Assembly: GCA_900239685.1 (NCBI GenBank) | Contig: OENT01000268.1 | Span: forward strand, 6,352 to 70,351 | From: Rotaria macrura | Lineage: Eukaryota; Rotifera; Eurotatoria; Philodinida; Philodinidae | DNA length: 64,000 nt | Direction: 5' to 3' | Shown: piece by piece, positions 38,301 to 50,723 of the stretch | Layout of the letters: the number at the start of each line of letters is the position of its first letter | Position numbering within the stretch: position 1 is the stretch's first letter | Program-made: the position numbers and the translations under genes | Notes under the pieces: model-generated | The model's database searches: none | Told to the model about the DNA's origin: nothing | What the model saw: only the letters and a program-made list of their open reading frames with translations

Positions 38301-40095
38301 AGAATTGTTTGAACAAGATCAGTCGATCGACAGTTAGCGCATCGACGTTCATTTTTTCCCATTCGATTGGGGAAATTCCCGCTGTCAATATGTTGGATGC
38401 CAACGACGAGAAGCGATGTCCAGTGCCGTTGTCAAGCATCGCTCTTTTCTTGAAAACAAGACGATATTTTGCCTTTTCAAAGATGAAACCCACTGGAACT
38501 AAACACAAATCCAACCGGCAATATTCGAAAGAAGATTTTCTTCGCTCGCGTTCGTCGGTGTCCGTTCGGTTTCTAGTCGTGGAATCAATGAACGTCATTT
38601 GAGAGCAAATACCAGATCGTATTTACTCTGTTAAACTTGTCGAATAGAGAGAAAACGACCGGTGATCGAAATACTGGATTTAACTCACACAGATCTCTTC
38701 GTTGAAAATGAAATAATTGATTTGCAAAATAATGCACAGAAGAAGTTTCGTCCACACTCAGTTTCAGAGCGCTCGTTTCGTCGTGGAATTGTAATGTTGA
38801 GCAAGTTTTCTTTTTAGATCGATTCCAAGATCGATCGCTAGATCGACGCCGACCAATTCAATATAGAACAGGTTGAAACCACCATAAATAGGCAGACGTT
38901 ATAGTCAATAGACGCCTCTTCTATCGGACTCCTGTCGATCAAATTGATCGAGCAGAGTTCCCTATCGACAGCACTTCAATTCAAACTTTCGATTTGCAAT
39001 CGCACGTGGAAAAATATGTTTTCTTATTCAGTGTCGATTATTCCGAGTGGTTCGTCCCGTCAGATGACTGAGAGAGAGAGAGAGAGGGAGAGATCGTAGA
39101 CGGGCAAAGAAAGTCGGGAAAGAGTTATTTAAAATGCATAAATTCGATAACAAGAGAGAATACTCGACGAGTTAAACTGAGTCGGATTTCTGTTCTGAAA
39201 AATAAGATTCGAGGTTACTTTCAACGACGCTACCAAGCAGACAGAGATCAACAGCGAACAAACGCATGTTTAGAAAAGAAACAACATCTACTCAACTCCG
39301 AGCATATTTTAACATTTTATATTATTATTCCCGGCATATTAAACAAGTAGCTTCTATCGAACGACAGATCGAATTCCTTGTATGAAGAGCCGTGTGTGCT
39401 TTCGACTAATTGACAAGATTCTATTCATCATTTGACAACATAAATCTCATGTTGTTCACGTACGAAGATGATAAATCGTGTTCTATCAAATCTCAGCACC
39501 TTTAGATCGATGTATATTGATTAACGTCCAAGATCGTCTCTAGAAAAACGCCAAACTTCTCTTCCGTATTAGTCGTATAATTGTCGTTATTTTCACGAAT
39601 AAATCAATGTCAATATGACATTTCATTGTTTATTATTTTTATTTTCCCGCCCGGCAAACAAATACATAAAACTATTCGTCTATTGTTTAGAGCCTTTATC
39701 TGAAAAAAAAGAGAATACTGCCCTCTTTTTCAAATCTCTTGACCATCGACCGGATTCGATTGGATAGATCGGCAGCACATTCACCGAACGTGTCGAGTCA
39801 ATACGGTCGATAAAAACAACAAAGAAGTTATGTGGTTTTATTCCATGATTAAGAAATCGATGTGTCGAACATAAAAATTGAAAAATCAAAGGTAAATGCA
39901 AACATGCCGATGTAAAAAGGGGAAAAGGCGCAATCCTGATGAATACTTTTCGTTTAACAATGTTGATTGCAAATTTGCCACGTCATCATTCGACGTGAGA
40001 GAAAAGAAAGAAAAAAAATTTCTTCTTCGTCTGTGAAAGGACATTCTTTAACTGAGCAGGGCGAGAGAATAAATATAGTTGAATACAGAAATCAC
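35317..40095. other. intergenic, nothing recognised
   Basis: This is TCGA-rich DNA between the divergent transporter and lyase-like genes. Open frames at 35618-35887 (minus), 37407-37736 (plus) and 38245-38602 (both strands) have no recognisable domain. A (GA)n tract lies at 39070-39093. Confidence 0.45.
39070..39093. repeat. (GA)n microsatellite
   Basis: A run of ga repeats with one interruption (gaggga) in intergenic DNA. Confidence 0.8.
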
Positions 40096-41606
40096 ATGGC
40101 ATGTTTTTGTCATGCTACCGACACTGACATCGACACCGACGTCGACATCGACATGAGCATGAACACGGACGCGGCCACCGAAAAAGAGAATGGAAAAGAC
40201 AACAACGACGACAATGGAGAGCATGACGAAAACGACAACGATTGTGACTTGTCAAATCTGATCTATTTAGACAACAATGCAACAACATTCGAAGATGAAT
40301 CAGTTATTGAATCGATGATAAATCACTTGAAGCGTTCGAATTCGTTCGGAAATGGAAGTTCGTCGCATTGTCTTGGGACTCGATCGCGATCGATCATCGA
40401 TCGATCGAGGGAACAAGTTCGCGCGTCTCTCAATGCTTCGAATTCAAGTGAAATCATATTCACCAGTGGTGGAACTGAATCGAATAATCTGGCCATTCGT
40501 GGAGTTATCGAATCTGGTGTTGACACGAGCCAACATATTATAACGAGTCCGTTCGAACATCCATCGGTAGAAAATACAATAAAATACTTAGAAAAAACGT
40601 GTCCAAACCTTCACGTCTCCTACGTCAATGTCAACTCAAACGGAATCGTCGACATCGAACACTTAAAGCAATTGTTAACACCTCGAACGAAACTTGTCAC
40701 TATAATGCACAGTAATAATGAAATCGGTTTGTTGAATCAAGAGAGAGCCTTTCGCAGAAATCGATATTTGTTTGTTGTTCCGTTCGTTTCTCGTTTCATC
40801 TAAAGGTTCAATTCAACCGGTTGCAGATATCGTCAATGTTTCGCGCAAATACGGTTCGTCTGGCATAATTATTCATAGTGACGCATCACAGTCGATGGGA
40901 AAAGTTCCGGTTGACGTCACGCGCCTCGGAGTCGATTTGTTGACAATATGTTCGCACAAATTTCACGGACCCAAGGGCATTGCTGCTCTTTACGTTCGAT
41001 CAGGCATTAAATTACAGCCAATCCTCTACGGTGGTAAACATGAGCAGGGCATTCGGCCGGGTACTGAAAATCTCCTCGCTCTCGTTGGGCTAGGGAAAGC
41101 GTGTCAACTGATTTCAAATAAATATATTTTATTGCAAAGAATCGAGCAGATGAAGCGAACACGCGACAAACTCTATCAAGGGATTCGGGATCAGTTCCAA
41201 TACTCCGATTACCAATGCTTAATAACGAGAAACGGAAACGATGCATGTTTACCGAACACATTGAGTTTAACACTTCCACGAATAAACGCAAAACAATTAG
41301 TGAGACAATTGAACAATCGTATCGCCTTTTCAACTGGCAGTGCTTGTCACGAAGATAATCACCATCAATCTGTATCAACGACACTAAAAGCTATTGGTAA
41401 AGGAAACAATTTTGTTTCACTCGTCATCCTCTTTGTTTCAGAGAGAAAAAGCAAACAATGCATCGACTTAACGAGCAAGGGAGACAGATCGATGCAAAGC
41501 GAGAAGAGAGAGAGAGAGAGAAGGAGGCTAATTCCATTCATCTATAGATATGGAATTACGATTGATTTAAGGCCAAGCAAGTCACTTTAGACAACGACTC
41601 GTGTGA
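40096..41606 (+). CDS. selenocysteine lyase-like / class V aminotransferase
   Basis: This is a PLP enzyme of the NifS/SCLY family, which removes selenium or sulfur from selenocysteine or cysteine to give alanine. Exon 1 is 40096-40726 and exon 2 is 40806-41396. The 79-bp intron is phase 1 and its removal restores NNEIGSIQPVADI. Residues 1-55 are a repeat-rich acidic extension (many Asp, Glu and Asn), with no mitochondrial presequence. Then come IYLDNNATT, FTSGGTESNNLAIRG, HSDASQSMGKV, the PLP-lysine motif CSHKFHGPKG, RPGTENLLALVGLGKA and the catalytic-cysteine loop GSACHEDNHHQS. The H-x-D/E after ACH is closer to SCLY than to ordinary cysteine desulfurases (SACTS). The 3' end is unclear. After the donor at 41397, three acceptors are possible: a 45-bp in-frame intron ending in TTTGTTTCAG (stop at 41590), TTTAAG at 41571 (stop at 41606), or TTTAG at about 41590. 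None gives a fully convincing C-terminal strand. Confidence 0.85.
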
Positions 41607-43633
41607 ATTTATTGACGACCGGCTTCGAAAACTAAACCTGACTCAATTGTTCGTCGTCAATGAGAAAGCAAAGATGGCAACCATTCCGACGACTTGTCTT
41701 CATTCGCCAGCCAACGTCAAATCGAATAAAAGCAAAGATTTTCGTCTTCTCTCTCTCTCTCTCTCTCTGCTCCCTTTCCTTCGAACGATCGAATATGACA
41801 AATAGATTTCTTTAAGTTGACAAGCTTCACGTTTCATTGAACTGAAGCGGAGACTTTATTCGGAGGTTAAATCCTGCAGTCGATTGTTGAACGGCGTTTA
41901 GCGATTGAAACGAATCGATTTGTTTGTTTTAAAAGTTAATTGTTGATTAAATGAATCGTCGGATATTTTTCTGTTTCAAGGTCTTTCGCCGAACCTCGCT
42001 CGTAGCACGATTCGACTGAGCACAAGTTATATGACGACCGACGATGATGTCGATCGAGCTCTAGTTATCTTCTCAGACGCTGTCAAACAACAAATATCTC
42101 GTCTCAATGGGCAACATTAGCTTAATTAACTTGAATATTTTCCTTTTTGATTTGTTCCAATGAAAACAACAGCGTTGAATAATTCATCTAGAATAAAAAT
42201 TCTCCTAATTCTAATCGACATCTCATTTGAATCAAGGTTGTGTAGATAATCATCGTCGATTGGCTCATTCAGAAATCAGTCTTTTGACAAGCATTCCGAT
42301 CGACACTTCATTGAAATTTAGTTCAACATCGATCGATGGCTAGCGGCCGGCGTCGACCGGAGTCTCTCAATGCTGTGCCATCATCGGCCACGGATTCCAG
42401 GGTTTTTCTGAAGTACAGAACCAAATTTAACTTGACTCGATGACTACCAACTAAACAAATGAGGAAGGAAATCGTTTCTTCAATTAATCGAGAATCGATT
42501 CGGTGAAGAGAAGCCGTGATTGAAACTGACGAATCATCTCAACATTGAAGGACGGCCAGGAAAACTCGATATGAGCTTGTCTCTGGAGTTTCGGAGAAAA
42601 AGAAAACTGTGGAAAGAAACGACCAAAAAGATGTTTGCTCGAGAAAACTCACGTGACCCATCGGGGTAGAACCGATGCGCTGATCCTGTGTGTTTCTCCC
42701 AGGAATAGTCAAGTGAACATCTGTTCTAGACAAGTATAGAATGTGTTTAAAGGCGTATTTAACTCTCAGGATTTCAGTCCAATAAACTCGACCGACTACG
42801 AAATCTCATCGCAATTCTGTCAGGTGGAATCAACAAGGAATCTGACGGTTGAATATACTCCAGTGAGAAGTCGAGTACCGAGAAGAACTTCAGGACAGTT
42901 GCGGAGATCAGTCGAAATTCTTAGTTGAGTTCGAGCAAATTTCGTGTGAACGATCTAAGAATGACAAGACTAAAAGATCTTATAGGAGTGCCGAAAAGAT
43001 TCTTTCGGCCAGAATAAAGAACTCCGAAATCTACCGAATTCGATGTATTATTTTATTGAGAAACTTGAATTTTCAGTATGAATTCTGATCATGAGTACAT
43101 TGGTGCCTGTAGTTTTTATTGAGTCGAAATATAAGAAGATATGTTTTAATCATAGTACACTTTACTTGTGCGGCTGCAACCGTGACTGAACCTGTTGCTT
43201 TTGACTATTGTTAAAGTAGTAAATATGTTTGGGAAAATTCTCGATGCACAAGACGAGAGAATAAAATCCAATACAACGCATAACTGTTGCTCAAGATTTT
43301 CTCGCAGTGATATGCCGAGAATAAGTGGATTTTTCGCTTGATGTCTCATAGGCAGAAGACAGTTGTTCACTAGAGATTTGAGATTGCGGAAGAGTCATGA
43401 ATGAACAGAACTTGGAGGAAAACGAATGTTTCTATAATCAATGAATAGAGTATATGGTTTTTATTCCAGAACCGCATTGCTAATAAACTAGTGCCCTCTT
43501 TCGTTCGTTCCTATTCGGCCTATCTGATTGGATTAGACGACGAATATTTCAATTGAGGATAATTCTGAAAATTTCTTTGTTTGAGTTCATTAAAACAAAT
43601 TGCTTTCCGAATAAAAGATACGTAAAATAGTCA
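41607..43633. other. intergenic, nothing recognised
   Basis: It includes a (CT)n tract at 41747-41768. Open frames at 42743-42928 (plus) and 43146-43370 (minus) lack known motifs. The part from about 42.95 to 43.6 kb is poor in TCGA words and may be a fragment of an old insertion. Confidence 0.45.
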
Positions 43634-46600
43634 ATGTCGGAAAGAACGGCCCGGCAAAACGAGGATGAGCATGAAGATAAATCGAAGGACCGAAAAAGAG
43701 TTGAATCTGATCATGGAAAGAGTTCATCGACGACTAAATCGAAGCGGGTCCGCCGAGACGAAGAGCACGCCGAAAAAGAATTAATTAATGAATTCTCTTC
43801 AAGCTCGCAGAGTGGCGAAGCCAATTCGAAAGAGAAACTTCAAGGTTCAAACCAATTGGATAATTTCTACGCGTCTTTATTACCGTCGAGTCAGTATTAT
43901 GAAAGATCGTATATGCATAGAGATGTTGTCACTCATGTTATCGTTACAACGAGTGACTTTTTAATAAGTGCTTCACAAGATGGTCATATCAAATTTTGGA
44001 AAATTCTCACGTCAGATTATCTTAAACAACAGCAAACGGTGTCCACGAGTCAATCCTCGAAGAGCAGTGACGACCAACAAGAACAGATGAACTCTTTAGT
44101 CCCTATGCCGGTTCAATTCGTCAAACACTTTCGTGCGCATTTAGGTAAGATGTTTCGTGTCAACTCAACTGTTATACTTTTACGAAAAGATTTCTACGAC
44201 AACCATCGATCTCAATAGCTGAGATTGCAGAGAACAAGCGTCGGCTTTAAGTTACGATTCAGTTGAGTTAAGCTGGCAGTGCGAACGTCAACATTCACGT
44301 GGATATGATCGAACGAGTAAAAGATAAATGCAACAGGATTTCGCTGAGTGAACGCAAAAAGAGCCTCTTGACTTGTCTAGCTTATGGAGTTCGATTGTTC
44401 TAGGTTCTGCCAATAGGTTGACATTGTCTGGAAGTCGATTTTACGACGAACTAATGTCTTGGAACGAGATACGACAATTAGTTGTTTGACAAGAGGAGAA
44501 GACGAGTTCGGAATCGAAGCAGATAATAAAATCTTTGCAAAATGTCTATTTTAGGTCCGATACTAACAATGTGTGTAAACTCAAATGGTACATTGTTGTG
44601 CTCGACGTGCTCCGATCGAACATTGAAACTGTTCGACGTTTTATCGTTTGACATGATAACCATGGTTAAATTAGATTTCGTTCCATTGTGTTGCTCGTTC
44701 GTCGACTCGTCTCGTCAGGCGTTGTCGAGATTGGCCATATCGGACAGTCAATCGTCTCTCATATACATTTACGACGGACGAACGTTGAACGTAAAAGAGC
44801 CGATCGAAGTCTTATCGAACATCGGCCATGGCTCGCCGGTATCCATCATAAGTTATGCATCGGACTATGATTTAGCCATATCATGCGACAAATCGTCGAT
44901 CATCAACTACTGGTCTCCTACTCACACGGATCGTTTACCTGCAAACATATTATTCAAGTCGAAATTGGACACGGATCTATTCGCACTGGTGGAAAAAAAA
45001 CTGATTCCGTTGGCCTTGCAGTTCAATGGACAGGGAGATCTGTTCGCCGTCATGGGCAAGTCGTCAAGTGAGAAGAAATTGTTTCTTTTCAACACGTCCA
45101 AGGGAAAGATCGTGAAGATCTTCGACGAGCACATCGATGTCTACAAGCAGCTGCACGAGCGGCTGCAAACGAAACAACAGGAGAACGAGGAGAAGAAAAG
45201 CAATCTCTGCATTTTGAACAATGTCGAGTACTCAAGACGCCTGACCATCGAGAAAGATTTGGAGAAGAACAGTTCCATCTATTCATTGATCAATCTTCAG
45301 TTCGATTCGTCGGGCAATTTCCTCTTCTATTCGACATTGTATGGAATCAAAATGTTGAACATTAGAAACAACTCTATTCGGCTCTTCTTTGGAACGACTG
45401 AAAACGCCCGATTCGTCAATTTGGCACTTTACCAGTCGAACAAATCATCTCAAGACAACATCAACTCGACGATTCTCTTCTCGACTGCTTTCAAAAAAAA
45501 TAGATTTTACCTGTTCACAAGAAATAATCCACAAGGTAATTTTAGACTCTGTTTGCTCTTCCAATTGTCAATCGAGACGAGACGATCGATTTTGTTCGGC
45601 TGTCGATGCCTTCGGCACGTGGAGCAGTTACCTTCGAATAGATTAGAATCGAGACGAGATGCATAGATCGACCTAACTCGGTTCCGACTAATTTATTCCG
45701 GCCGATGAAACTGTGCGAGCAGTCGTTTCGATTAGAACTGATGGAATGAGTGAACTGTTTCGATTGACGATCGATTGAAAAAGAAATCTGGTTGTCTTTG
45801 GCACGCCGCTTTCGATGAGTCTTTCTCTCCCGTCTAGGCATTTGCCAATGGTAGGTGTTTTCATCTTCAGTCGACGAGAAAACCGAGTGGATCGTTGACA
45901 AATGGCTCTTTCGAGTTTGACTAACCTGCTCGATGAGATAAGATAGACAAGTTGAGTACTACGTTGGTTGAGTGTTCAGAATAGAATTTGAAATGGTTAG
46001 ATGAACATTTAGCGAGGGAAAGAAATATTTGAAATCGAGTAAGCGACGCGCTTCATCGACTACGAAGTTAGAGTCTCGAAAGACTCCGTTGGAGACAAGA
46101 CGACGATTTATTGATTGATGAGAGCTCGTCCGCGTCGAGTCTCAGGTGAGATTGGACGAGAGAGCTGAGTGAAGGAAGGGAAAGGACTCAAGTGGGAACG
46201 ATAATGACAAACGAGCGGGTAACGATTATTTTCATTTGTTTTTCTTACTTTAAGACAATCGAAGTGAGCATGACAATGATCGTGATGTTTACAACGAGAA
46301 ACCTTCTCGTGAAGAAATTCTAACCGCCACCGAAGAGCAAGCCCTGTCATCATTGTCTCAATCGGCCATCATCCACACAACCTACGGCGACATTCATCTT
46401 CGATTGTTTCCAGAGTATACGCCGAAAACTTGCGAAAACTTTATTCAACATTCAAAGCAATCCTATTACAACGGATGTATATTTCATCGAGTTATTAAAC
46501 AGTTCATGATTCAAACAGGTATTTGTGGTCGCTTTCGTTTTCGCGTTTGTTCTCGTTTTTACCGAATAAACAGTAGAAACTGATGGATTTGACTTGTCTG

Positions 46601-46916
46601 TTTGAATTTAGGCGATCCATTGGGCAACGGAACCGGCGGCCAATCGATATGGGGGAAAGACTTTCAAGATGAATATCATCCTCAACTGAAACATGATCGT
46701 CCATACACGGTCTCAATGGCTAATGCCGGTCCGAACACAAACGGATCACAATTCTTCATCACAGTTGTCCCGAGTCCTTGGCTTGACAATAAACACACGA
46801 TATTCGGACGAGTTTCCAAGGGAATGGACGTCGTCGAGAAAATCTCCCAGGCGAAAACGGACAGACTCGATAAACCTCTAGATGACATTAAAATCATTTC
46901 GATTTCGATTAAATAA
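43634..46916 (+). CDS. PPWD1: PPWD1, WD-repeat cyclophilin of the spliceosome
   Basis: PPWD1 is a nuclear peptidyl-prolyl isomerase with WD40 repeats, found in late (C-stage) spliceosomes. Four exons with consistent phase 1 junctions are predicted: 43634-44144, 44555-45535, 46255-46518 and 46612-46916, giving 686 residues (human 646). Residues 1-75 are charged and contain [10 protein letters not shown], a likely nuclear signal. [17 protein letters not shown] begins the WD40 part, with [36 protein letters not shown] and [26 protein letters not shown] links to the cyclophilin domain (about 533-686): [53 protein letters not shown]. The catalytic Arg (FHR), the QFF segment and the Trp of PWLD are all present, so isomerase activity is expected. 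The stop codon overlaps AATAAA, and WDR12 starts 31 bp downstream. Confidence 0.96.
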
Positions 46917-46947
46917 ATAATAAATCGTTGTTCTCATTCGCTTTCAG
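46912..46947 (+). promoter_or_regulatory. PPWD1-WDR12 junction: poly(A) signals and splice acceptor
   Basis: Only 31 bp separate the PPWD1 stop (46914-46916) from the WDR12 ATG (46948). Two AATAAA hexamers (46912-46917 and 46919-46924) overlap or follow the stop. They are followed by the pyrimidine-rich ttctcattcgctttcag, which ends immediately before the ATG. This is the arrangement expected at an operon junction, where poly(A) cleavage of the upstream mRNA is coupled to spliced-leader trans-splicing of the downstream one. The trans-splicing reading is inference. Confidence 0.65.
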
Positions 46948-48609
46948 ATGTCTCTCCAAGTTAAATTTCAAACGAGATTAACCAAGTAAATGCTCCAACG
47001 AATTTCATCGTCGATTAGCTTTCATTGCCTCTTCTTTCTTCAAGGTATTCCATTCCCGACACAACATTAGTTATTCCATGTTCGTCGAGCAATAGCCAAC
47101 TTGAAGCCATCCTCAAAGGATTGCTCAAGTCGACAGGTTCGTTCCTCTTCTCCTCGGTCTCTTGTCTCTCCGGTGCGGAAACATCTGACGCCTCCTTCGT
47201 TTAGTTTCTTCAAATGATCTAAATCGGATTTCGTTCGACTTCCTTTGCTTTAACAAATTAATTCGTTCGACGCTCGAAGAACATGTCAAAGAGCAAGACG
47301 AGTCGCTACTGGAGACAATCGTCGAAATCGAATACATTGAAAAATGTCACGGTCCAACACCTGAAGATGCGTTGATCCATGACGATTGGATATCCAACTG
47401 TAAATCACTGGCTGACACGATTTTAGTCGCTTCTTACGATACGAAAGTACACCTATGGAATAATCAAGGAGAGCACATTATCAGTCTTCCGGGGCACACC
47501 GCCCCGGTCAAGTCACTCGCCTTCATCCACTCAGGTTGCCCATTCTCCTCTCGAGGAAATTCGAATAAACGATTCGACCTTTTCTTTCTCTATTGTTCAA
47601 TAAAGACGAAGGCCAACATCAGTTCATCAGTGGATCCCACGATCAAACAATATTAATATGGAATTATGATCAATACAAGAATAACGTTCGATCGCTGATT
47701 ACTTGTAAAGGACATCAAGGAACAATCGAGTCGTTAGCTCTGCAGAAATCCTTCTTCTGTTCGGCATCGTTTGACAAAACAATCAAGCTCTGGGGATTAG
47801 GTTTGACTTCACCCTTTCATTCGGCCGAAAAGCGATCGCTCTTGTTTATTTATTTGTTTTACTCAACTAGAACAGCAAGCCAACGGAGCCGAACAAGACG
47901 AGGAACAGCAGCAATCGACTAAAGTAAATATCGTCTTTCACAGTAGAAAATGAATAGGAAATAAAACTGAACACAGGAATGCCGTTTGACAATAAATGCT
48001 CACAATGAAAATGTCTCATCGATCGGTTGGAATTCTTCGAACGAACTTCTGTCCTGCTCATGGGATCAAACGATCAAACTGTGGAACATCGACACAGTGC
48101 AGTCGATTCAAACATTCGTTCGTTTTCTTTTCTCGGCCGAGAAGACTTCTCATTCGTTTCTCTCTTCTGTCCTCGATTTAGAAATGTGGAAAGGCCGTCC
48201 TTGCTCTCGACATATCTCCGGTCAATCATCTGCTGCTTTGTGGTTTCACTGACCGATTCATTCGACTCTACGACACACGAGTTCAAGGTTTGGCGTTTTG
48301 CCGAAGACGAACATCACTTTAACAAATCGCTGTTTTTCTCTTCATTTAGAAGGCTACGTGCTTCGCTCGACATATTCGTCTCACAGTCAGTGGGTGCCCA
48401 CGGTGATGTGGTCGAGAAAGTCCGACTTCTTGTTTGTTTCCGGCTCCTACGATTGCCTCGTCAAACTGTGGGACAGCCGCTCTCTCAAAGTTCCTCTTTA
48501 CGATCTGCAAGGTCACGAAGACCGAGTTCTGTGTGTCGATTGGTCCGTCGACCAACTGATTCTATCAGGTGGAGCCGATAATTCGTTGAAGATGTTTTCA
48601 TTCAAATGA
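46948..48609 (+). CDS. WDR12: WDR12, ribosome biogenesis protein
   Basis: WDR12 (yeast Ytm1) works with PES1 and BOP1 in the PeBoW complex in maturation of the large ribosomal subunit in the nucleolus; its N-terminal NLE domain binds the AAA ATPase midasin. Eight exons with matching phases are predicted: 46948-46985, 47045-47136, 47205-47534, 47606-47800, 47871-47923, 47977-48117, 48182-48287 and 48350-48609, giving 404 residues (human 423). The first three exons rebuild the NLE domain, from VKFQTRLTKYSIPDTTLVIP to VEIEYIEKC. Then come HDDWISNC and the WD repeats: YDTKVHLWN, HDQTILIWN, FDKTIKLWG, WDQTIKLWN, TDRFIRLYD, YDCLVKLWD and a final SGGADNSLKMF. The small fifth exon encodes a Gln/Glu-rich linker, where other WDR12 proteins also have a charged loop. 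Introns are 53-72 bp. A poly(A) signal lies at 48719. Confidence 0.96.
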
Positions 48610-50204
48610 AAAGAAGCAAGCGAAGATGAAAACCAATGTGAAAGTCATCTTCTTGTTTTTCCTTTGTTTTTAATCATCGTAGAAAGATTTTCATTCTATT
48701 TGTTCATCATCGTTCATTAATAAATGGTTAACAAGTATCGTTCATCGGTTGTTGACGTCACTTGACATCCTCTATTTAGATGAAAAAGATAATTCACCAT
48801 TCGATTCGATTCTATTCTATGAACAGCAATTCTATTTTGTTACCTTTTTCATTGAATTCATCATCGAGCTCTAAAAGTCGGTCGACAAGTTGAATCACAC
48901 GAAGAAAATACTCTTTTCCCGTCTTGGCAGTCTGCGGCGTTCATCCTCTGTTTGATAATCTCTCTCTCTCGACATCTGTTCAGGTGGAAAACGTCGAAAT
49001 TTGACTCGCTATGGACTTGTCCCAACCCTCTACTTCAGTTGTCTCCGGTGAGCCAAAGCAAGAAGGTGAACTAAGCAGAAGATCATCTCTCACCGGCGAA
49101 ACGAAGAATTCGATCTTAAGTGTGATATATTTTCTTATTTTTTCTTAATAAAGTAACACTCGTCTCGACTAGCCATATTCGAGTGAGACGAGAGAGAGAG
49201 AGAGAGAACTGAAAGCAGTGAATTAAAGTATTCGGGGACGCTCGAAAATGCCTAGACTGATTTTGATACTCAATGAGTATTGAGCAGAGTTCGACAATGG
49301 CGCCATAAGTTGTATTTTTAATGAGTTGAAAATTCATTGAAAACCCAAACCCATTAATGCCACAGTCGAGCTTCATAAATTCGATGTTGAGTTGGATCTC
49401 GTGACTAGATGAAAGGATATTCTCAAAAAAGAACATGCCGAACAATGAAGTCAATCGATTCTCGGACTCGAGTCGTTGCAATGTGGGATGAGTTCGAGAG
49501 ACGAATCCAAGATCGACCCGTGTCGATCTCCACCAACGCAGTCTTCTGCTCACAGCTGGCTGTTTATCCGTCAGTTGTCGAGAGTGACCAATCGTTCGGA
49601 TCCATTTCAATCATCGAAACAATCCGACAAGTCGAGAACAACTGTTCACTGAACGTGAGAAGATCTCATCGCTTACCGAGATGATGCTGATTGACAAGCA
49701 GAGATTTACGTTCAAACTTCTCTCTCGTGACAATCATCACTGTAATTGAATAATGAATAAGCTTCAGTGGAAGTTTTTCCTCGATTGAATTTGTCCGTTT
49801 GATAATTAACTGTCGGGTTTATTCTCTTGAAATAGGATCTGATCATGTTAGCACGATAAAGAATTAAACAGATTGCGTTTCGTTTTGTTTGCGAGAAGTT
49901 GAAGACAACGGAGAACGAGAAGAAAACGTCGGTGAACTGTTCTCGGCGAAGTCTAAGTTGGCCCACGCGATCGGCGCGCTAATTAATTGAGATCAGTGAA
50001 AGACGATGTTACAAGGAATCGAGCGAGTTCCTATGATTACAGATGATAGAAAACGTTGAGTTGATGAAACGTCTTGTCTCCATCGAGTATTATTTTCACC
50101 AATGGGAAAATTGCCAATTAATATTTATTTGGCACAAATTGAGTGACGAAGTTTGTCTTGTTTTGTCAATGAGAGTAGGATAAAACGGCAAGAGGTTCAA
50201 CGAT
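48610..50204. other. intergenic, nothing recognised
   Basis: After the WDR12 poly(A) signal I recognise nothing. A 164-codon minus-strand open frame (49116-49610) starts at TTG, not ATG, and overlaps a 91-codon plus frame. Neither shows a motif. A (GA)n tract lies at 49191-49206. Confidence 0.45.
48719..48724 (+). terminator. poly(A) signal of WDR12
   Basis: An AATAAA hexamer about 110 nt after the WDR12 stop codon, on the coding strand. Confidence 0.6.
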
Positions 50205-50723
50205 ATGAAACGACAGACGCGATCAACTCAAATGTCGTTGCTCGAAGAGAAACGCGTCAAATATTTCTTGTTTTCAATAATATGCCTGTTAGTTTGGCCG
50301 TCGTCGATGATAGCTGTCGGCGTTCGATATCGAAACAGTTGCCCGCTGGAGCCTCGTTTGTCTCGTTATGAGATTCTGTTCGGGTCGATCTGGATGCTCC
50401 TCTTCTTGTTGAACATGATCCGCTTTCGCTTGTTTCATCGGACGATGAACGTCGTCTGCGCCGTTCTTTGGTTTCTACTTATGTTCTCGATCATCCCCGG
50501 CTACGTTTATTTGTTTAACGCAAGAAACGTTCTATTGATCGAGTCGCACTATCCTGATGAGATGTGTCAGCGGGCATTTTACGTCTACTCGTCGGTATCG
50601 ATTATTCTTGTTCACATTCCCTTGTATTTGTTTCTCTGGATTTCCTCGTGCTTTTATCATTCCAACGACTTGCGCCGAGATCGACTGGCATCGACAAGAA
50701 TTTACACGATAACACTTATTTAA
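50205..50723 (+). CDS. four-helix membrane protein, TMEM272-like
   Basis: The function of this family is unknown. A single open frame of 172 residues starts at ATG 50205. Four hydrophobic segments are visible: about residues 19-42 (FLFSIICLLVWPSSMIAVGV), 56-73, 81-104 and 124-151. A basic N-terminus (MKRQTRSTQ) precedes helix 1. The loop cysteine in NSCPLEPRL (46) and the cysteine in DEMCQRAFY (121) sit where TMEM272-like proteins keep a CP motif after helix 1 and a cysteine before helix 4, and may form a disulfide. The overall pattern (I-A-x-G-x-x-Y followed by CPLEP) is what led me to the family. The C-terminus is short and basic. The last few codons could be replaced if a downstream exon is spliced on. 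An AATAAA lies about 300 bp downstream (51029-51034). Confidence 0.7.
   Translation: MKRQTRSTQMSLLEEKRVKYFLFSIICLLVWPSSMIAVGVRYRNSCPLEPRLSRYEILFGSIWMLLFLLNMIRFRLFHRTMNVVCAVLWFLLMFSIIPGYVYLFNARNVLLIESHYPDEMCQRAFYVYSSVSIILVHIPLYLFLWISSCFYHSNDLRRDRLASTRIYTITLI

Noticed and set aside
49116-49610. 164-codon minus-strand open frame
   Set aside because: It begins at TTG and overlaps another open frame on the opposite strand; no domain or codon-use evidence supports it.
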